Assembly: GCF_019968765.1 (NCBI RefSeq)
Contig: NZ_CP074152.1
Location: 9,532 to 73,531 of the forward strand
Length of the DNA stretch: 64,000 nt
From: Enterobacter sp. JBIWA008
Lineage (GTDB): Bacteria > Pseudomonadota > Gammaproteobacteria > Enterobacterales > Enterobacteriaceae
Direction of reading: 5' to 3'
The notes under the pieces: generated by a model
Database searches by the model: none
Told to the model about the DNA's origin: nothing
Seen by the model: the letters and a program-made list of their open reading frames with translations, nothing else
Shown: positions 53,996 through 63,130 of the stretch, piece after piece
Layout of the letters: the number at the start of each line of letters is the position of its first letter
Numbering within the stretch: the stretch's first letter is position 1
Made by a program: the position numbers and the translations under genes

Positions 53996-54937
53996 ATGAA
54001 GAAGAAAAACAGTACACTCACTCCCCACGATGCCACGTTCAGGCAGTTCCTGACTCAACCGGATATTGCCCGGGATTTTATGGAGCTGCATCTGCCGGCA
54101 GAACTGCGTGCCATATGCGATCTCAGCACGCTGAAGCTGGAATCCGGCTCGTTCGTTGAGGATGATCTCCGCCAGTATTTCAGCGACGTCCTCTACAGCC
54201 TGAAAACCACAGCCGGCGACGGATATATTCATGTCCTGGTCGAGCATCAGTCAACACCGGACAAACATATGGCTTTTCGCCTGATACGCTATGCCGTGGC
54301 TGCCATGCAACGCCATCTGGAAGCGGGCAATAAAAAGTTGCCCCTGGTTATACCTGTCCTTTTCTATACTGGTAAACGCAGCCCGTATCCGTACTCTACC
54401 CTCTGGCTGGATGAGTTTGACGATCCGGCTCTGGCAGGCAAACTCTACAGAAGCGCTTTCCCACTGGTAGACGTTACGGTCATTCCGGATGATGAAATCG
54501 CCGGACATCGCAGCATGGCCGCCCTGACCTTACTGCAAAAGCATATTCACCAGCGGGACCTGGCTGAACTGGTTGACCGGCTGGCACCCATCCTGCTGGC
54601 CGGATATCTGTCTTCATCGCAGGTCATATCGCTGGTACACTATATCGTGCAGGCAGGCGAAACAGCTGATGCCGAAGCCTTTGTACGCGAACTGGCACTG
54701 CGTGTGCCGCAACACGGAGACACACTTATGACCATCGCACAACAGCTTGAACAGAAAGGTATCGAGAAGGGCAGGGCTGAAGGCCTGCAGCTGGGTGAAC
54801 AGCGCGGTATTGAAAAAGGCCGCAATGAAGGCAAACTCGAAGTTGCCCGTACCATGCTGGAAAACGGCATCGACCGTAATACCGTCATGAAAATGACAGG
54901 TCTGACTGAAGACGACCTGGCGCAGATCCGCCACTAA
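53996..54937 (+). CDS. Rpn-family recombination-promoting nuclease (PD-(D/E)XK, transposase_31)
   Basis: A 313-residue protein. The N-terminal nuclease domain starts PHDATFRQFLTQPDIARDFM, and active-site-type residues lie in SGSFVEDDLRQYFSDVLYSL and IHVLVEHQSTPDKHMAFRLI (E-x-Q-S). The C-terminal part is helical and Gln/Glu-rich, with repeated IEKGRAEGLQLGEQRGIEKG-type stretches. E. coli RpnA-E nick DNA and promote RecA-independent recombination; plasmid and phage-borne relatives are common. This copy looks complete. A short leftover of another rpn-like 3' end follows. Confidence 0.92.
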   Translation: MKKKNSTLTPHDATFRQFLTQPDIARDFMELHLPAELRAICDLSTLKLESGSFVEDDLRQYFSDVLYSLKTTAGDGYIHVLVEHQSTPDKHMAFRLIRYAVAAMQRHLEAGNKKLPLVIPVLFYTGKRSPYPYSTLWLDEFDDPALAGKLYRSAFPLVDVTVIPDDEIAGHRSMAALTLLQKHIHQRDLAELVDRLAPILLAGYLSSSQVISLVHYIVQAGETADAEAFVRELALRVPQHGDTLMTIAQQLEQKGIEKGRAEGLQLGEQRGIEKGRNEGKLEVARTMLENGIDRNTVMKMTGLTEDDLAQIRH

Positions 54938-54965
54938 TCCTTTCCTGATACACCCCGTCATAGCC

Positions 54966-55010
54966 ATGGCAGGCCTGACTGAAGAAGATCTGCGGCGCAT
55001 CACCCACTGA
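54966..55010 (+). pseudogene. 3' fragment of a second rpn-like gene
   Basis: MAGLTEEDLRRITH and stop repeats, with changes, the last 14 codons of the preceding gene (MTGLTEDDLAQIRH). It is the tail of a duplicated or recombined rpn gene. Confidence 0.65.
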
Positions 55011-55039
55011 CATGACCGGGTTGACCAGTTCTTTACTGG

Positions 55040-55621
55040 TCAACCCGCACTGGTGGTCATCAGTGCCCAGTGATCGTCGTTGCTGACGGCCTCCCAGCCA
55101 CAGGTTTTCAGCAGCGCATTCAGCCCGTCAGTTCGTCCGCCAATTCTCGCTGGCACCGGCATAACCTGCTTCCCGTCATCATTAAAACCGGTATCAAGCG
55201 CGCTTTTCAGCAGAAAGATGCTGTTTACCGACGCCATCGGCTGAATCTGACGCCGGCCGCTCCACTCACTGTCGCTGAGTACGTGATACACCCAGTCGTA
55301 CTGCTTAGCCAGCTCTAGGGCGTAGGTCAGGCGAAAGAGATCGTTCTGCTCAGAGATTTCGCCGGAGCAACTGCGCCAGAGATAATCCAGCTTATGCTGT
55401 AACCTTGCCCGAACGCCAAGTCTTCGCCCCTGATCCAGTATCCAGTCAATATCGGTGGCAACGTCACGAGAAAAGCGCCGCTGCTTTTTCGCCTGCGCAA
55501 ACCAGCGGGTAATAAACAGGTTTTCCTGCGACTCTGACAGCACCAGTCCGTCTTCCCGCGCCGTGTGCAGGGCAACAAGAGCGCACCATGCCAGATGGCC
55601 CGTTTTTTCCATGCTTCTCAT
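55040..55621 (-). CDS. DUF2913 family protein
   Basis: A 193-residue protein beginning MRSMEKTGHLAWCALVALHT with the DUF2913-type pattern (QENLFITRWFAQAKKQRRFS; DIDWILDQGRRLGVRARLQH; LTYALELAKQYDWVYHVLSD). ATG 55621 overlaps the previous stop (TGATG), with GGGGAAA 7 bases upstream, so I prefer it to the TTG at 55624. Function unknown; members occur on enterobacterial plasmids and near resistance regions. Confidence 0.8.
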   Translation of the reverse strand: MRSMEKTGHLAWCALVALHTAREDGLVLSESQENLFITRWFAQAKKQRRFSRDVATDIDWILDQGRRLGVRARLQHKLDYLWRSCSGEISEQNDLFRLTYALELAKQYDWVYHVLSDSEWSGRRQIQPMASVNSIFLLKSALDTGFNDDGKQVMPVPARIGGRTDGLNALLKTCGWEAVSNDDHWALMTTSAG

Positions 55622-56013
55622 CAATATTTCCCCGGCAGCAGCGGAGCGTTGTTTCCTTTCAGACCAGAGGGAGTCAGGTTATGTTTACCGCGAAGCTTTT
55701 CCACGCTTTCCGCAGGCATCCTTATAACCGTTTTAATGCAGCTGTCGATACAGCGAATAATGTCTTCACGCGGCCCGCTGCGCCAGTCATCGCCTGCATA
55801 AAAAGCACCGGGCACAGCAGACATACTTTCCGGACTGTCGAAAGCCCGCACCAGAATACAGTAATCCGGGTCATGCAGGGACTGGACAGACCAGACAACA
55901 TCAATGCCGTGGCGCTGATGCAGGTGAACACTGATGTCCCGCATGATTCGGTGAAAACCGTCGCCGCTGCCGCTGTGTAAGGTGTACTGCATTATTTCGA
56001 CCGTTCGTGACAT
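55621..56013 (-). CDS. Dimeric alpha-beta-barrel protein (NIPSNAP/ABM-like)
   Basis: A 130-residue protein. MSRTVEIMQYTLHSGSGDGF, RIMRDISVHLHQRHGIDVVW and HDPDYCILVRAFDSPESM give the strand-helix-strand pattern of a ferredoxin-like dimeric barrel. ATG 56013 with GGGGAAGA upstream is chosen; the frame opens farther upstream, over the preceding gene. Such proteins are small monooxygenase-like or structural proteins; the substrate is unknown. It is translationally coupled to the DUF2913 gene. Confidence 0.65.
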   Translation of the reverse strand: MSRTVEIMQYTLHSGSGDGFHRIMRDISVHLHQRHGIDVVWSVQSLHDPDYCILVRAFDSPESMSAVPGAFYAGDDWRSGPREDIIRCIDSCIKTVIRMPAESVEKLRGKHNLTPSGLKGNNAPLLPGKY

Positions 56014-56033
56014 TATGGTGTCTTCCCCTGATG

Positions 56034-56269
56034 TTATCTGTTTCCCTGTCCCGGCAGGAGGCGCGCCTGTTCCAGCAGGTCGATGGCCAGCTGCAGATAA
56101 AGCACCTGGTCCGGCTCCCATTTTCCGTTTTCCGCAATCTCACTGTGCAGCACGGAGACAATATTTTCCCGGCGCGAATCAAGGCCGGCTTCGGCCAGCG
56201 TAAAACGATGCGGCCAACGACCCGGCACATCTCTTCATGCTGGCGCATGAAGGCGTCTGAATACTCCAT
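56034..56269 (-). pseudogene. Small conserved gene split by a frameshift
   Basis: The first frame encodes MEYSDAFMRQHEEMCRVVG; the second continues with HRFTLAEAGLDSRRENIVSV, LHSEIAENGKWEPDQVLYLQ and LAIDLLEQARLLPGQGNR. Merging them near 56210 gives a plausible protein of about 78 residues. A one-base change (or a sequencing error) splits it. It would be the first gene of the cluster with the barrel protein and DUF2913. Confidence 0.65.
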
Positions 56270-56384
56270 TCTGCTCTCCCTTAAACGATAGATACCAGGC
56301 TTCAGGTGTGATTATGCCGTGAAACGGCATGGAGGCGCAAAGCGCCGGAGGTCCCGCAGCGAAGCGAGGACGAAAAAAGCATTA

Positions 56385-56422
56385 GGGGTTTGACGCTCAA
56401 TGGAACGAAAACTCACGTTAAG
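56385..56422. mobile_element. Tn3-family 38-bp terminal inverted repeat (single end)
   Basis: The 38 bases starting GGGGTTTGACGCTCAATGGA and ending AACTCACGTTAAG match the Tn3 terminal repeat with two differences (TTT for TCT, CAATGG for CAGTGG). It is oriented so that the element would extend rightward, over the carbonic anhydrase gene. No second copy or transposase is in the window; the right end was probably lost at the 57379 duplication junction. Confidence 0.85.
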
Positions 56423-56542
56423 AGGTTGGTTTGGTAATTAAAAAGCCAAAAATGAACTCGTAAGCTTATTCAATTACCTCTTGTTATTCACATAGCAGGT
56501 CACTATACATAGGGTACAGTGGCCTGCTAGTGACCTCTGAAA

Positions 56543-57280
56543 TCAATTAATGATAACGCGGCCATTCAGCGGCTGTACCGGGCGATTGTTTGCATGCTGA
56601 AGTACTGAGCGGAATTGCCTGATTTGTTCAGCGGAAGCGCTGACAGGTTGTTCCAGTACCATCCAGATCACACCTTCAGAACAAGGGGGCGTTGTCAGGG
56701 ATCCACTAAAGCGGTAGACCCCGACGTTCTCAGGCAACAAAGCGTTGATATCCACCGGCTGCGTCAGTATGGCAGCTTGATTAACTTTAGCTGGCATTTG
56801 CTGCCAGGCTTTTGTCAGTTGCGGATTAGCTTTCCCTTCATTAAACATCAGCGCCAAAACAGCCAGAGAACCCTTTTTATCTTTATAGACAAAATGTCCT
56901 TCCAGCGGGAACTGTTTGCCATCGATCTCATTTTCACTTGGTGCATGGAAATGAAATTGCTGCAGTGCAAAAATATCGTCGTCCAGACGCAGGGTATTAC
57001 CTTCACTAACGTTAATCTGAATAGTATGGCCATTGTTGATTATTTGCTGTTTACCCTGCTCGAAAACCAGAACAGGTTTGCTGTGATGCGTTTTCAGTGC
57101 CCCCTGGATATTGACCGGTGACTGGTTTTTACCGGTTTCACAGAGTGCAAAATCAGGTGAAAGCTTGCCCCAGTGCTCAGGACTTTCCTGGCCTTCATAA
57201 CCCCAATGCTGAGAATGTTCTGTTGCCCCGACAGAGAAACAGGTTGCTAGCATGATGCCCAGCATAAGTTTTCCTTTCAT
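56543..57280 (-). CDS. cah: Alpha-class carbonic anhydrase, periplasmic
   Basis: A 245-residue zinc enzyme. Signal peptide to about residue 19 (ending SVGA). Zinc ligands are the two His in LQQFHFHAPSENEID and the third in FPLEGHFVYKD. Other family marks are GKNQSPVNIQGAL, SLTTPPCSEGVIW and the C-terminal NNRPVQPLNGR. It interconverts CO2 and bicarbonate in the periplasm. AAGGAT lies 6 bases upstream of the start. It lies inside what looks like a truncated Tn3-family element and directly next to the second adhesin repeat. Confidence 0.95.
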   Translation of the reverse strand: MKGKLMLGIMLATCFSVGATEHSQHWGYEGQESPEHWGKLSPDFALCETGKNQSPVNIQGALKTHHSKPVLVFEQGKQQIINNGHTIQINVSEGNTLRLDDDIFALQQFHFHAPSENEIDGKQFPLEGHFVYKDKKGSLAVLALMFNEGKANPQLTKAWQQMPAKVNQAAILTQPVDINALLPENVGVYRFSGSLTTPPCSEGVIWMVLEQPVSASAEQIRQFRSVLQHANNRPVQPLNGRVIIN

Positions 57281-57366
57281 TATTTATCCTTTTCCAACGA
57301 AGTTGGAAATACGTTCATGGCGAACAGTGCATAGACTTCTCGGTAGCTATCACTCCATGCAGGAGG

Positions 57367-57621
57367 TCACTCCCGGCAAGGTTCATGACCACAGAGCAGC
57401 TCAAGACCAAGCACCGCGGGCGCCGTGAAGTCGGCGATAATGTAGCCATTACTTTTAAGGCGAAGGGAGGCTCGCCCTTCCTCGAGAAAGAAGACAGTGG
57501 GATGGGCGCGCAGTGTCATGGCTATATCTTCCCGTCCGGAGACCATAACGCTCCTTTTTTCCCGGAGGGACCGAATGATGTTCTCAAGTTTCTGCTGCGG
57601 AGTGATTTCAGTATTCATCAT
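57367..57621 (-). pseudogene. Truncated IprA-like regulator (5' part only)
   Basis: Nearly identical to the first 80 codons of the gene at 25372-25992 (MMNTEITPQQKLENIIRSLR onward), then cut at LLCGHEP, after which the frame adds CRE and stops. The DNA-binding domain is missing. The cut coincides with the left edge of the long direct repeat at 57379. Confidence 0.92.
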
Positions 57622-57687
57622 AATAAAGTTTATTCGCTTGGTTTAGGGAGTGGAGTACCTGGGCTTTCAGGTACTCCGGTGTTGCCT

Positions 57688-60600
57688 TTAGTTCGTGGCA
57701 CTCGCCGTAATGTTGTACGGGCCGGTGCTGATGCCTCCGTCGGCCAGCATGAAGCCGCCCGTCATTAAGGCGCCCTCCTCCGTCGCGGTCGTCGCGATGA
57801 AGATGGTGGTCCAGACGCCGTCGTCGACCTGCGTCCAGGTTGAGCCCTCGGCCTGCACGGCGCCCTCGAGGTTCACCAGAATCCCCAGAACTGTAGGATC
57901 TATGTTCGTCGGGTTGTTAAACGCGTCGATCGCGGTGAAGGTGACGGTCATCTCGTCTCCAATCCTGAACGTGTTGCCGCTGACGACAAAGGTGGAGGTG
58001 GCCGCAGAAGGCGCGCCCGCCGTGATGGTGTACGCGGCGGAGGTGACGGTTCCGTCGCCCAGCGTGACGCTGGCCGTCAGGCCGGTGTCCGCCGTCGTCG
58101 CGGTGAAGGTGCGGGTCCAGACGCCGTCGGCCTGCGTCCAGGCTGAGCCCTCGGCCGGCGCGGCGCCCGCCACGGTGATGGTGTCCGCAGTCTCAGCCGT
58201 GATGGTCGCCGGGTTATCCTGCGCGTCGCGCGGGGTGAAGGTGACGGTCATCTCGTCTCCGGCAGTGAACGTGCCGTTAGCGCCGCCGCTGACGGCAAGG
58301 GTGGAGTTGGCCGCAGAAGCCGCGCCCGCCGTGATGGTGTACGCGGCGGAGGTGACGGTTCTGTCGCCCAGCGTGACGCTGGCCGTCAGGCCGGTGCCCG
58401 CCCTCGTCGCGGTGAAGGTGCGGGTCCAGACGCCGCCGGCCTGCGTCCAGGCTGAGCCCTCGGCCGGCGCGGCGCCCGCCACGGTGATGGTGTCCGCAGT
58501 CTCAGCCGTGATGGTCGCCGGGTTATCCTGCGCGTCGCGCGGGGTGAAGGTGACGGTCATCTCGTCTCCGGCAGTGAACGTGCCGTTAGCGCCGCCGCTG
58601 ACGGCAAGGGTGGAGTTGGCCGCAGAAGCCGCGCCCGCCGTGATGGTGTACGCGGCGGAGGTGATGCTTCCGTCGCCCAGCGTGATGCCGGCCGTCAGGC
58701 CGGTGTCCGCCGTCGTCGCGGTGAAGGTGCGGGTCCAGACGCCGTCGGCCTGCGTCCAGGCTGAGCCCTCGGCCGGCGCGGCGCCCGCCACGGTGATGGT
58801 GTCCGCAGTCTCAGCCGTGATGGTCGCCGGGTTATCCTGCGCGTCGCGCGGGGTGAAGGTGACGGTCATCTCGTCTCCGGCAGTGAACGTGCCGTTAGCG
58901 CCGCCGCTGACGGCAAGGGTGGAGTTGGCCGCAGAAGCCGCGCCCGCCGTGATGGTGTACGCGGCGGAGGTGATGCTTCCGTCGCCCAGCGTGATGCCGG
59001 CCGTCAGGCCGGTGTCCGCCGTCGTCGCGGTGAAGGTGCGGGTCCAGACGCCGTCGGCCTGCGTCCAGGCTGAGCCCTCGGCCGGCGCGGCGCCCGCCAC
59101 GGTGATGGTGTCCGCAGTCTCAGCCGTGATGGTCGCCGGGTTATCCTGCGCGTCGCGCGGGGTGAAGGTGACGGTCATCTCGTCTCCGGCAGTGAACGTG
59201 CCGTTAGCGCCGCCGCTGACGGCAAGGGTGGAGTTGGCCGCAGAAGCCGCGCCCGCCGTGATGGTGTACGCGGCGGAGGTGACGGTTCTGTCGCCCAGCG
59301 TGACGCTGGCCGTCAGGCCGGTGCCCGCCCTCGTCGCGGTGAAGGTGCGGGTCCAGACGCCGCCGGCCTGCGTCCAGGCTGAGCCCTCGGCCGGCGCGGC
59401 GCCCGCCACGGTGATGGTGTCCGCAGTCTCAGCCGTGATGGTCGCCGGGTTATCCTGCGCGTCGCGCGGGGTGAAGGTGACGGTCATCTCGTCTCCGGCA
59501 GTGAACGTGCCGTTAGCGCCGCCGCTGACGGCAAGGGTGGAGTTGGCCGCAGAAGCCGCGCCCGCCGTGATGGTGTACGCGGCGGAGGTGACGGTTCTGT
59601 CGCCCAGCGTGACGCTGGCCGTCAGGCCGGTGCCCGCCCTCGTCGCGGTGAAGGTGCGGGTCCAGACGCCGCCGGCCTGCGTCCAGGCTGAGCCCTCGGC
59701 CGGCGCGGCGCCCGCCACGGTGATGGTGTCCGCAGTCTCAGCCGTGATGGTCGCCGGGTTATCCTGCGCGTCGCGCGGGGTGAAGGTGACGGTCATCTCG
59801 TCTCCGGCAGTGAACGTGCCGTTAGCGCCGCCGCTGACGGCAAGGGTGGAGTTGGCCGCAGAAGCCGCGCCCGCCGTGATGGTGTACGCGGCGGAGGTGA
59901 CGGTTCTGTCGCCCAGCGTGACGCTGGCCGTCAGGCCGGTGCCCGCCCTCGTCGCGGTGAAGGTGCGGGTCCAGACGCCGCCGGCCTGCGTCCAGGCTGA
60001 GCCCTCGGCCGGCGCGGCGCCCGCCACGGTGATGGTGTCCGCAGTCTCAGCCGTGATGGTCGCCGGGTTATCCTGCGCGTCGCGCGGGGTGAAGGTGACG
60101 GTCATCTCGTCTCCGGCAGTGAACGTGCCGTTAGCGCCGCCGCTGACGGCAAGGGTGGAGTTGGCCGCAGAAGCCGCGCCCGCCGTGATGGTGTACGCGG
60201 CGGAGGTGACGGTTCTGTCGCCCAGCGTGACGCTGGCCGTCAGGCCGGTGCCCGCCCTCGTCGCGGTGAAGGTGCGGGTCCAGACGCCGCCGGCCTGCGT
60301 CCAGGCTGAGCCCTCGGCCGGCGCGGCGCCCGCCACGGTGATGGTGTCCGCAGTCTCAGCCGTGATGGTCGCCGGGTTATCCTGCGCGTCGCGCGGGGTG
60401 AAGGTGACGGTCATCTCGTCTCCGGCAGTGAACGTGCCGTTAGCGCCGCCGCTGACGGCAAGGGTGGAGTTGGCCGCAGAAGCCGCGCCCGCCGTGATGG
60501 TGTACGCGGCGGAGGTGACGGTTCTGTCGCCCAGCGTGACGCTGGCCGTCAGGCCGGTGCCCGCCCTCGTCGCGGTGAAGGTGCGGGTCCAGACGCCGCC

Positions 60601-62736
60601 GGCCTGCGTCCAGGCTGAGCCCTCCTTCTCCTGTAGCCCCGGACCAGTAAATGTGGCAGAGGCAAGATCCACCTCCGTCACACTGTTGCCGGATGCATCC
60701 TTCAGAGTCAGTGTCAGTACCACGTCCTCATGACTGGCATAACCTGTACGGTCTGTTTTCAGGGTTGAAGTGGTCTGCGAGACAGAGCCCGCTTTCACGG
60801 TGACGGTGGCCTGCGGCTGCGCCAGCTGGATGCCGTTCACAATAGCGCTCACCGTCACTACGCCCGTCCGCGTGGCGCGCATAGTGGCAGTGTAAACCCC
60901 GCCAGCAGACTCCTGCACGTCAGAGAAGGTGACGCCGTCCTGACCGCTGCTGAATCTCACCTTCTGGCCGTTAATCGGAATGCTCGCCTCATCACGCAGC
61001 GTAAGCATTACAGGCACCTGCGTATCTGTGTCGGTAACAGGCTGCCCGACCACCAGTGAGGAGTTAGCATCACTCAGAGTCTGGCTGATGTTGACAGTGA
61101 TGGTGCCGGCGCTGTAGCCGCGCACATACGGAGTCAGCGTGAAGTGCTCCTCCTTCGTTCCCGGAGTAACCGTCAGGTCATAGCTGCCGGCAGAGATACG
61201 TACGAAATGCCCCACCCGGGCGAGACCGCGTGCAGCCCGCGCTGCGTTTTTGTTGGTATTATCGCTGCGTTCCGTAACAATCTCACTTTCGTCCACGTCA
61301 ACCGGATTGCCGGCTGCATCGCGCAGGGTGAGGGTGACTTTCTGCGCACTGGTGCCGTCCGGGACCAGATTAAGCGACGAAAGGCTCAGGCCCGACAGTG
61401 CGGGACTGATGGCTGCCTGTGAAACGACAACGCGGGTGCTGGACGCGGCAGAGCGGTTGCCCCGGCTGTCCACGGCAACGCCGCGTACCGTATAGGTATT
61501 GCCGTGGACAGCTCTTCCCGGCTGCCAGGCCGGTAGTATAACAGCGTGAGAATACGGGCCGGAAGACATGATAATCCCTCCGGCCGCCTCCAGCTCTGGC
61601 GACTGCCACTCAATGCGCTCAGCAGGATGCCGGCTCTTTATCTCCACGCTCAGGGGCTTCTGCTCGCCAGCGTAGCCAGTGACCTGCTCCTGGGTCTTCA
61701 GGAATATGACCTCTTTCTTTTTGTACTCGAGGACAATGTTGCTGTTGCGCTCGACAAGGTCATGGCGAGCACCGCTCAGACTACGCAGTGCGGCGACGGA
61801 GTCAGGACTGGTCTGATGCGTCCAGGATACACCCGGGGTGTAGCGCAGCTCAAGACCCAGGCGGGAGTCGCTGGCCGAGCCCTTGCCCTGACGCTGCCCG
61901 GCGTTCAGGGTGAGCAGCGGGAACGGCGTCCAGTTCAGGCCTGCAGTGGCGGCATAAGGGTCCTTCTGGCGGTTGCTGTGTCCGAACAGGCCCACCTCTT
62001 TACCGTAGTAGCGCTCAAAGCCCAGCGAGGCGCCGAGCTGCGGCAGGGAAGGAAGCCAGCCGCGGGCGGTAATGTCCCAGCCGTTTGCAGGACGCTCAAG
62101 GTAGTCGGTGACGTCCGGGGAGTCCTTCCAGCCCGATAGGCGCATGTAGCTGTTGGCGCCAAGGCGGAGGTTGTCGCGCCAGTATTCAATACCGAGCCCC
62201 GCCCGGGTGTGGCTGCGGGAGAGGTCGTGGTCGATAAAGGCGCTGGCGCCGAGCATGCTGTCGGGCCCGAAGCTGCGCACGCCGAGGCCGAGGGAGGACT
62301 GCGTGCGGTCGTCCGCCCGGCGGATACCGCCCTGGGCAAAGGTGAGCAGGTCAGGCGAGTCGTGCAGTGGCACCAGCAGGTCGAGAGAGGAGCCCTTCAG
62401 TGAGAAGTCCTTATCAACGTCAATGGTGGTGCGCGCCGTGCCGAACTGGCTGAGCCACTGCTGGACTTCGGCACTGGCGTACCCGCTGGCGCTTGCACTG
62501 GCGAGTGATGCAGCGGCATCGGTATCCGGGGCGTTGCTCAAAAAGGTCCCTGCCCGGGATGCGGCCCGGGCAAGGCGTGCGGCTGCCTGATTGTCGTTCA
62601 CGTCGGCGGTCGCGGTGGTGTCGCGGTTTGACTGAGCGGCAGAGGCAATAGCCGGGGTAAAGGCAACAGATAATGGAGATAAAAACTGCACCAAAAGTGT
62701 GGCGAGTGCGGTTTTCCGAATAAGATTTTTTTTCAC
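57688..62736 (-). CDS. Inverse autotransporter/intimin-like adhesin with Ig-like repeats, copy 2
   Basis: A 1682-residue protein. The leader, barrel and first Ig-like domains (residues 1 to about 720) appear identical to copy 1. The nine 103-residue repeats are arranged differently: four of the AGG type, two ADG, one AGG, one hybrid (ADG with TASVTLGDGT), and a last unit with FVVSGNTFRIGDEM in place of SGGANGTFRVGDEM. The C-terminus reads STGPYNITASATN instead of STAPYTITAGATN. Both genes are open, so two adhesin variants may be made. Confidence 0.92.
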   Translation of the reverse strand: MKKNLIRKTALATLLVQFLSPLSVAFTPAIASAAQSNRDTTATADVNDNQAAARLARAASRAGTFLSNAPDTDAAASLASASASGYASAEVQQWLSQFGTARTTIDVDKDFSLKGSSLDLLVPLHDSPDLLTFAQGGIRRADDRTQSSLGLGVRSFGPDSMLGASAFIDHDLSRSHTRAGLGIEYWRDNLRLGANSYMRLSGWKDSPDVTDYLERPANGWDITARGWLPSLPQLGASLGFERYYGKEVGLFGHSNRQKDPYAATAGLNWTPFPLLTLNAGQRQGKGSASDSRLGLELRYTPGVSWTHQTSPDSVAALRSLSGARHDLVERNSNIVLEYKKKEVIFLKTQEQVTGYAGEQKPLSVEIKSRHPAERIEWQSPELEAAGGIIMSSGPYSHAVILPAWQPGRAVHGNTYTVRGVAVDSRGNRSAASSTRVVVSQAAISPALSGLSLSSLNLVPDGTSAQKVTLTLRDAAGNPVDVDESEIVTERSDNTNKNAARAARGLARVGHFVRISAGSYDLTVTPGTKEEHFTLTPYVRGYSAGTITVNISQTLSDANSSLVVGQPVTDTDTQVPVMLTLRDEASIPINGQKVRFSSGQDGVTFSDVQESAGGVYTATMRATRTGVVTVSAIVNGIQLAQPQATVTVKAGSVSQTTSTLKTDRTGYASHEDVVLTLTLKDASGNSVTEVDLASATFTGPGLQEKEGSAWTQAGGVWTRTFTATRAGTGLTASVTLGDRTVTSAAYTITAGAASAANSTLAVSGGANGTFTAGDEMTVTFTPRDAQDNPATITAETADTITVAGAAPAEGSAWTQAGGVWTRTFTATRAGTGLTASVTLGDRTVTSAAYTITAGAASAANSTLAVSGGANGTFTAGDEMTVTFTPRDAQDNPATITAETADTITVAGAAPAEGSAWTQAGGVWTRTFTATRAGTGLTASVTLGDRTVTSAAYTITAGAASAANSTLAVSGGANGTFTAGDEMTVTFTPRDAQDNPATITAETADTITVAGAAPAEGSAWTQAGGVWTRTFTATRAGTGLTASVTLGDRTVTSAAYTITAGAASAANSTLAVSGGANGTFTAGDEMTVTFTPRDAQDNPATITAETADTITVAGAAPAEGSAWTQAGGVWTRTFTATRAGTGLTASVTLGDRTVTSAAYTITAGAASAANSTLAVSGGANGTFTAGDEMTVTFTPRDAQDNPATITAETADTITVAGAAPAEGSAWTQADGVWTRTFTATTADTGLTAGITLGDGSITSAAYTITAGAASAANSTLAVSGGANGTFTAGDEMTVTFTPRDAQDNPATITAETADTITVAGAAPAEGSAWTQADGVWTRTFTATTADTGLTAGITLGDGSITSAAYTITAGAASAANSTLAVSGGANGTFTAGDEMTVTFTPRDAQDNPATITAETADTITVAGAAPAEGSAWTQAGGVWTRTFTATRAGTGLTASVTLGDRTVTSAAYTITAGAASAANSTLAVSGGANGTFTAGDEMTVTFTPRDAQDNPATITAETADTITVAGAAPAEGSAWTQADGVWTRTFTATTADTGLTASVTLGDGTVTSAAYTITAGAPSAATSTFVVSGNTFRIGDEMTVTFTAIDAFNNPTNIDPTVLGILVNLEGAVQAEGSTWTQVDDGVWTTIFIATTATEEGALMTGGFMLADGGISTGPYNITASATN
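57940..60620. repeat. 309-bp tandem repeats encoding Ig-like domains, copy 2
   Basis: Nine units with the same period as copy 1 but another order of the two unit types. The end closest to the barrel is almost identical in the two genes and the C-terminal units differ, consistent with unit exchange or gene conversion. Confidence 0.92.
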
Positions 62737-63130
62737 AGTTTAATATTCTTCCTGAGAGGATGAATGAGTGCGGTACTTTATAATTGAGGCGTTTTTTATT
62801 GGAATGTAATTTTGTTAATTATGCTTATATTAGTTTTATGTGTGTCAAAGGTTTATTTTTTTGGATATAAAAACCAGTGGAATGAGTGCAGGTTGTGGAC
62901 GGGGCATGGTGACAGGCGGAGTTTATGGTGTATGGAAAAAAAAAACGCCCGGGGAGGGCGGAAAAACCACATCCAGAAAAACAGGGGATGCACTGCAATA
63001 CAATGTTCAGAAGTATCATGACAGGCTATGCTGGCAATTGACAGGCTATGATGGGATGGCTGGCGTGCAAAATAACACGTATCACTCTGTACATGACGGA
63101 GGGGGCGAAAAAAGAGACTGTAATTAAAAT

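Larger units (their letters stand above)
57379..63110. repeat. Long direct repeat, copy 2 (adhesin locus, about 5.73 kb)
   Basis: Second copy of 25750-31525 in the same orientation. It starts inside the IprA-like gene and ends near GTACATGACGGAGG (about 63099-63112), where an IS3-type mini-element begins. Offsets of 31629 at the left edge, 31620 at the adhesin start and 31590 upstream reflect small insertions and deletions. Confidence 0.93.
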
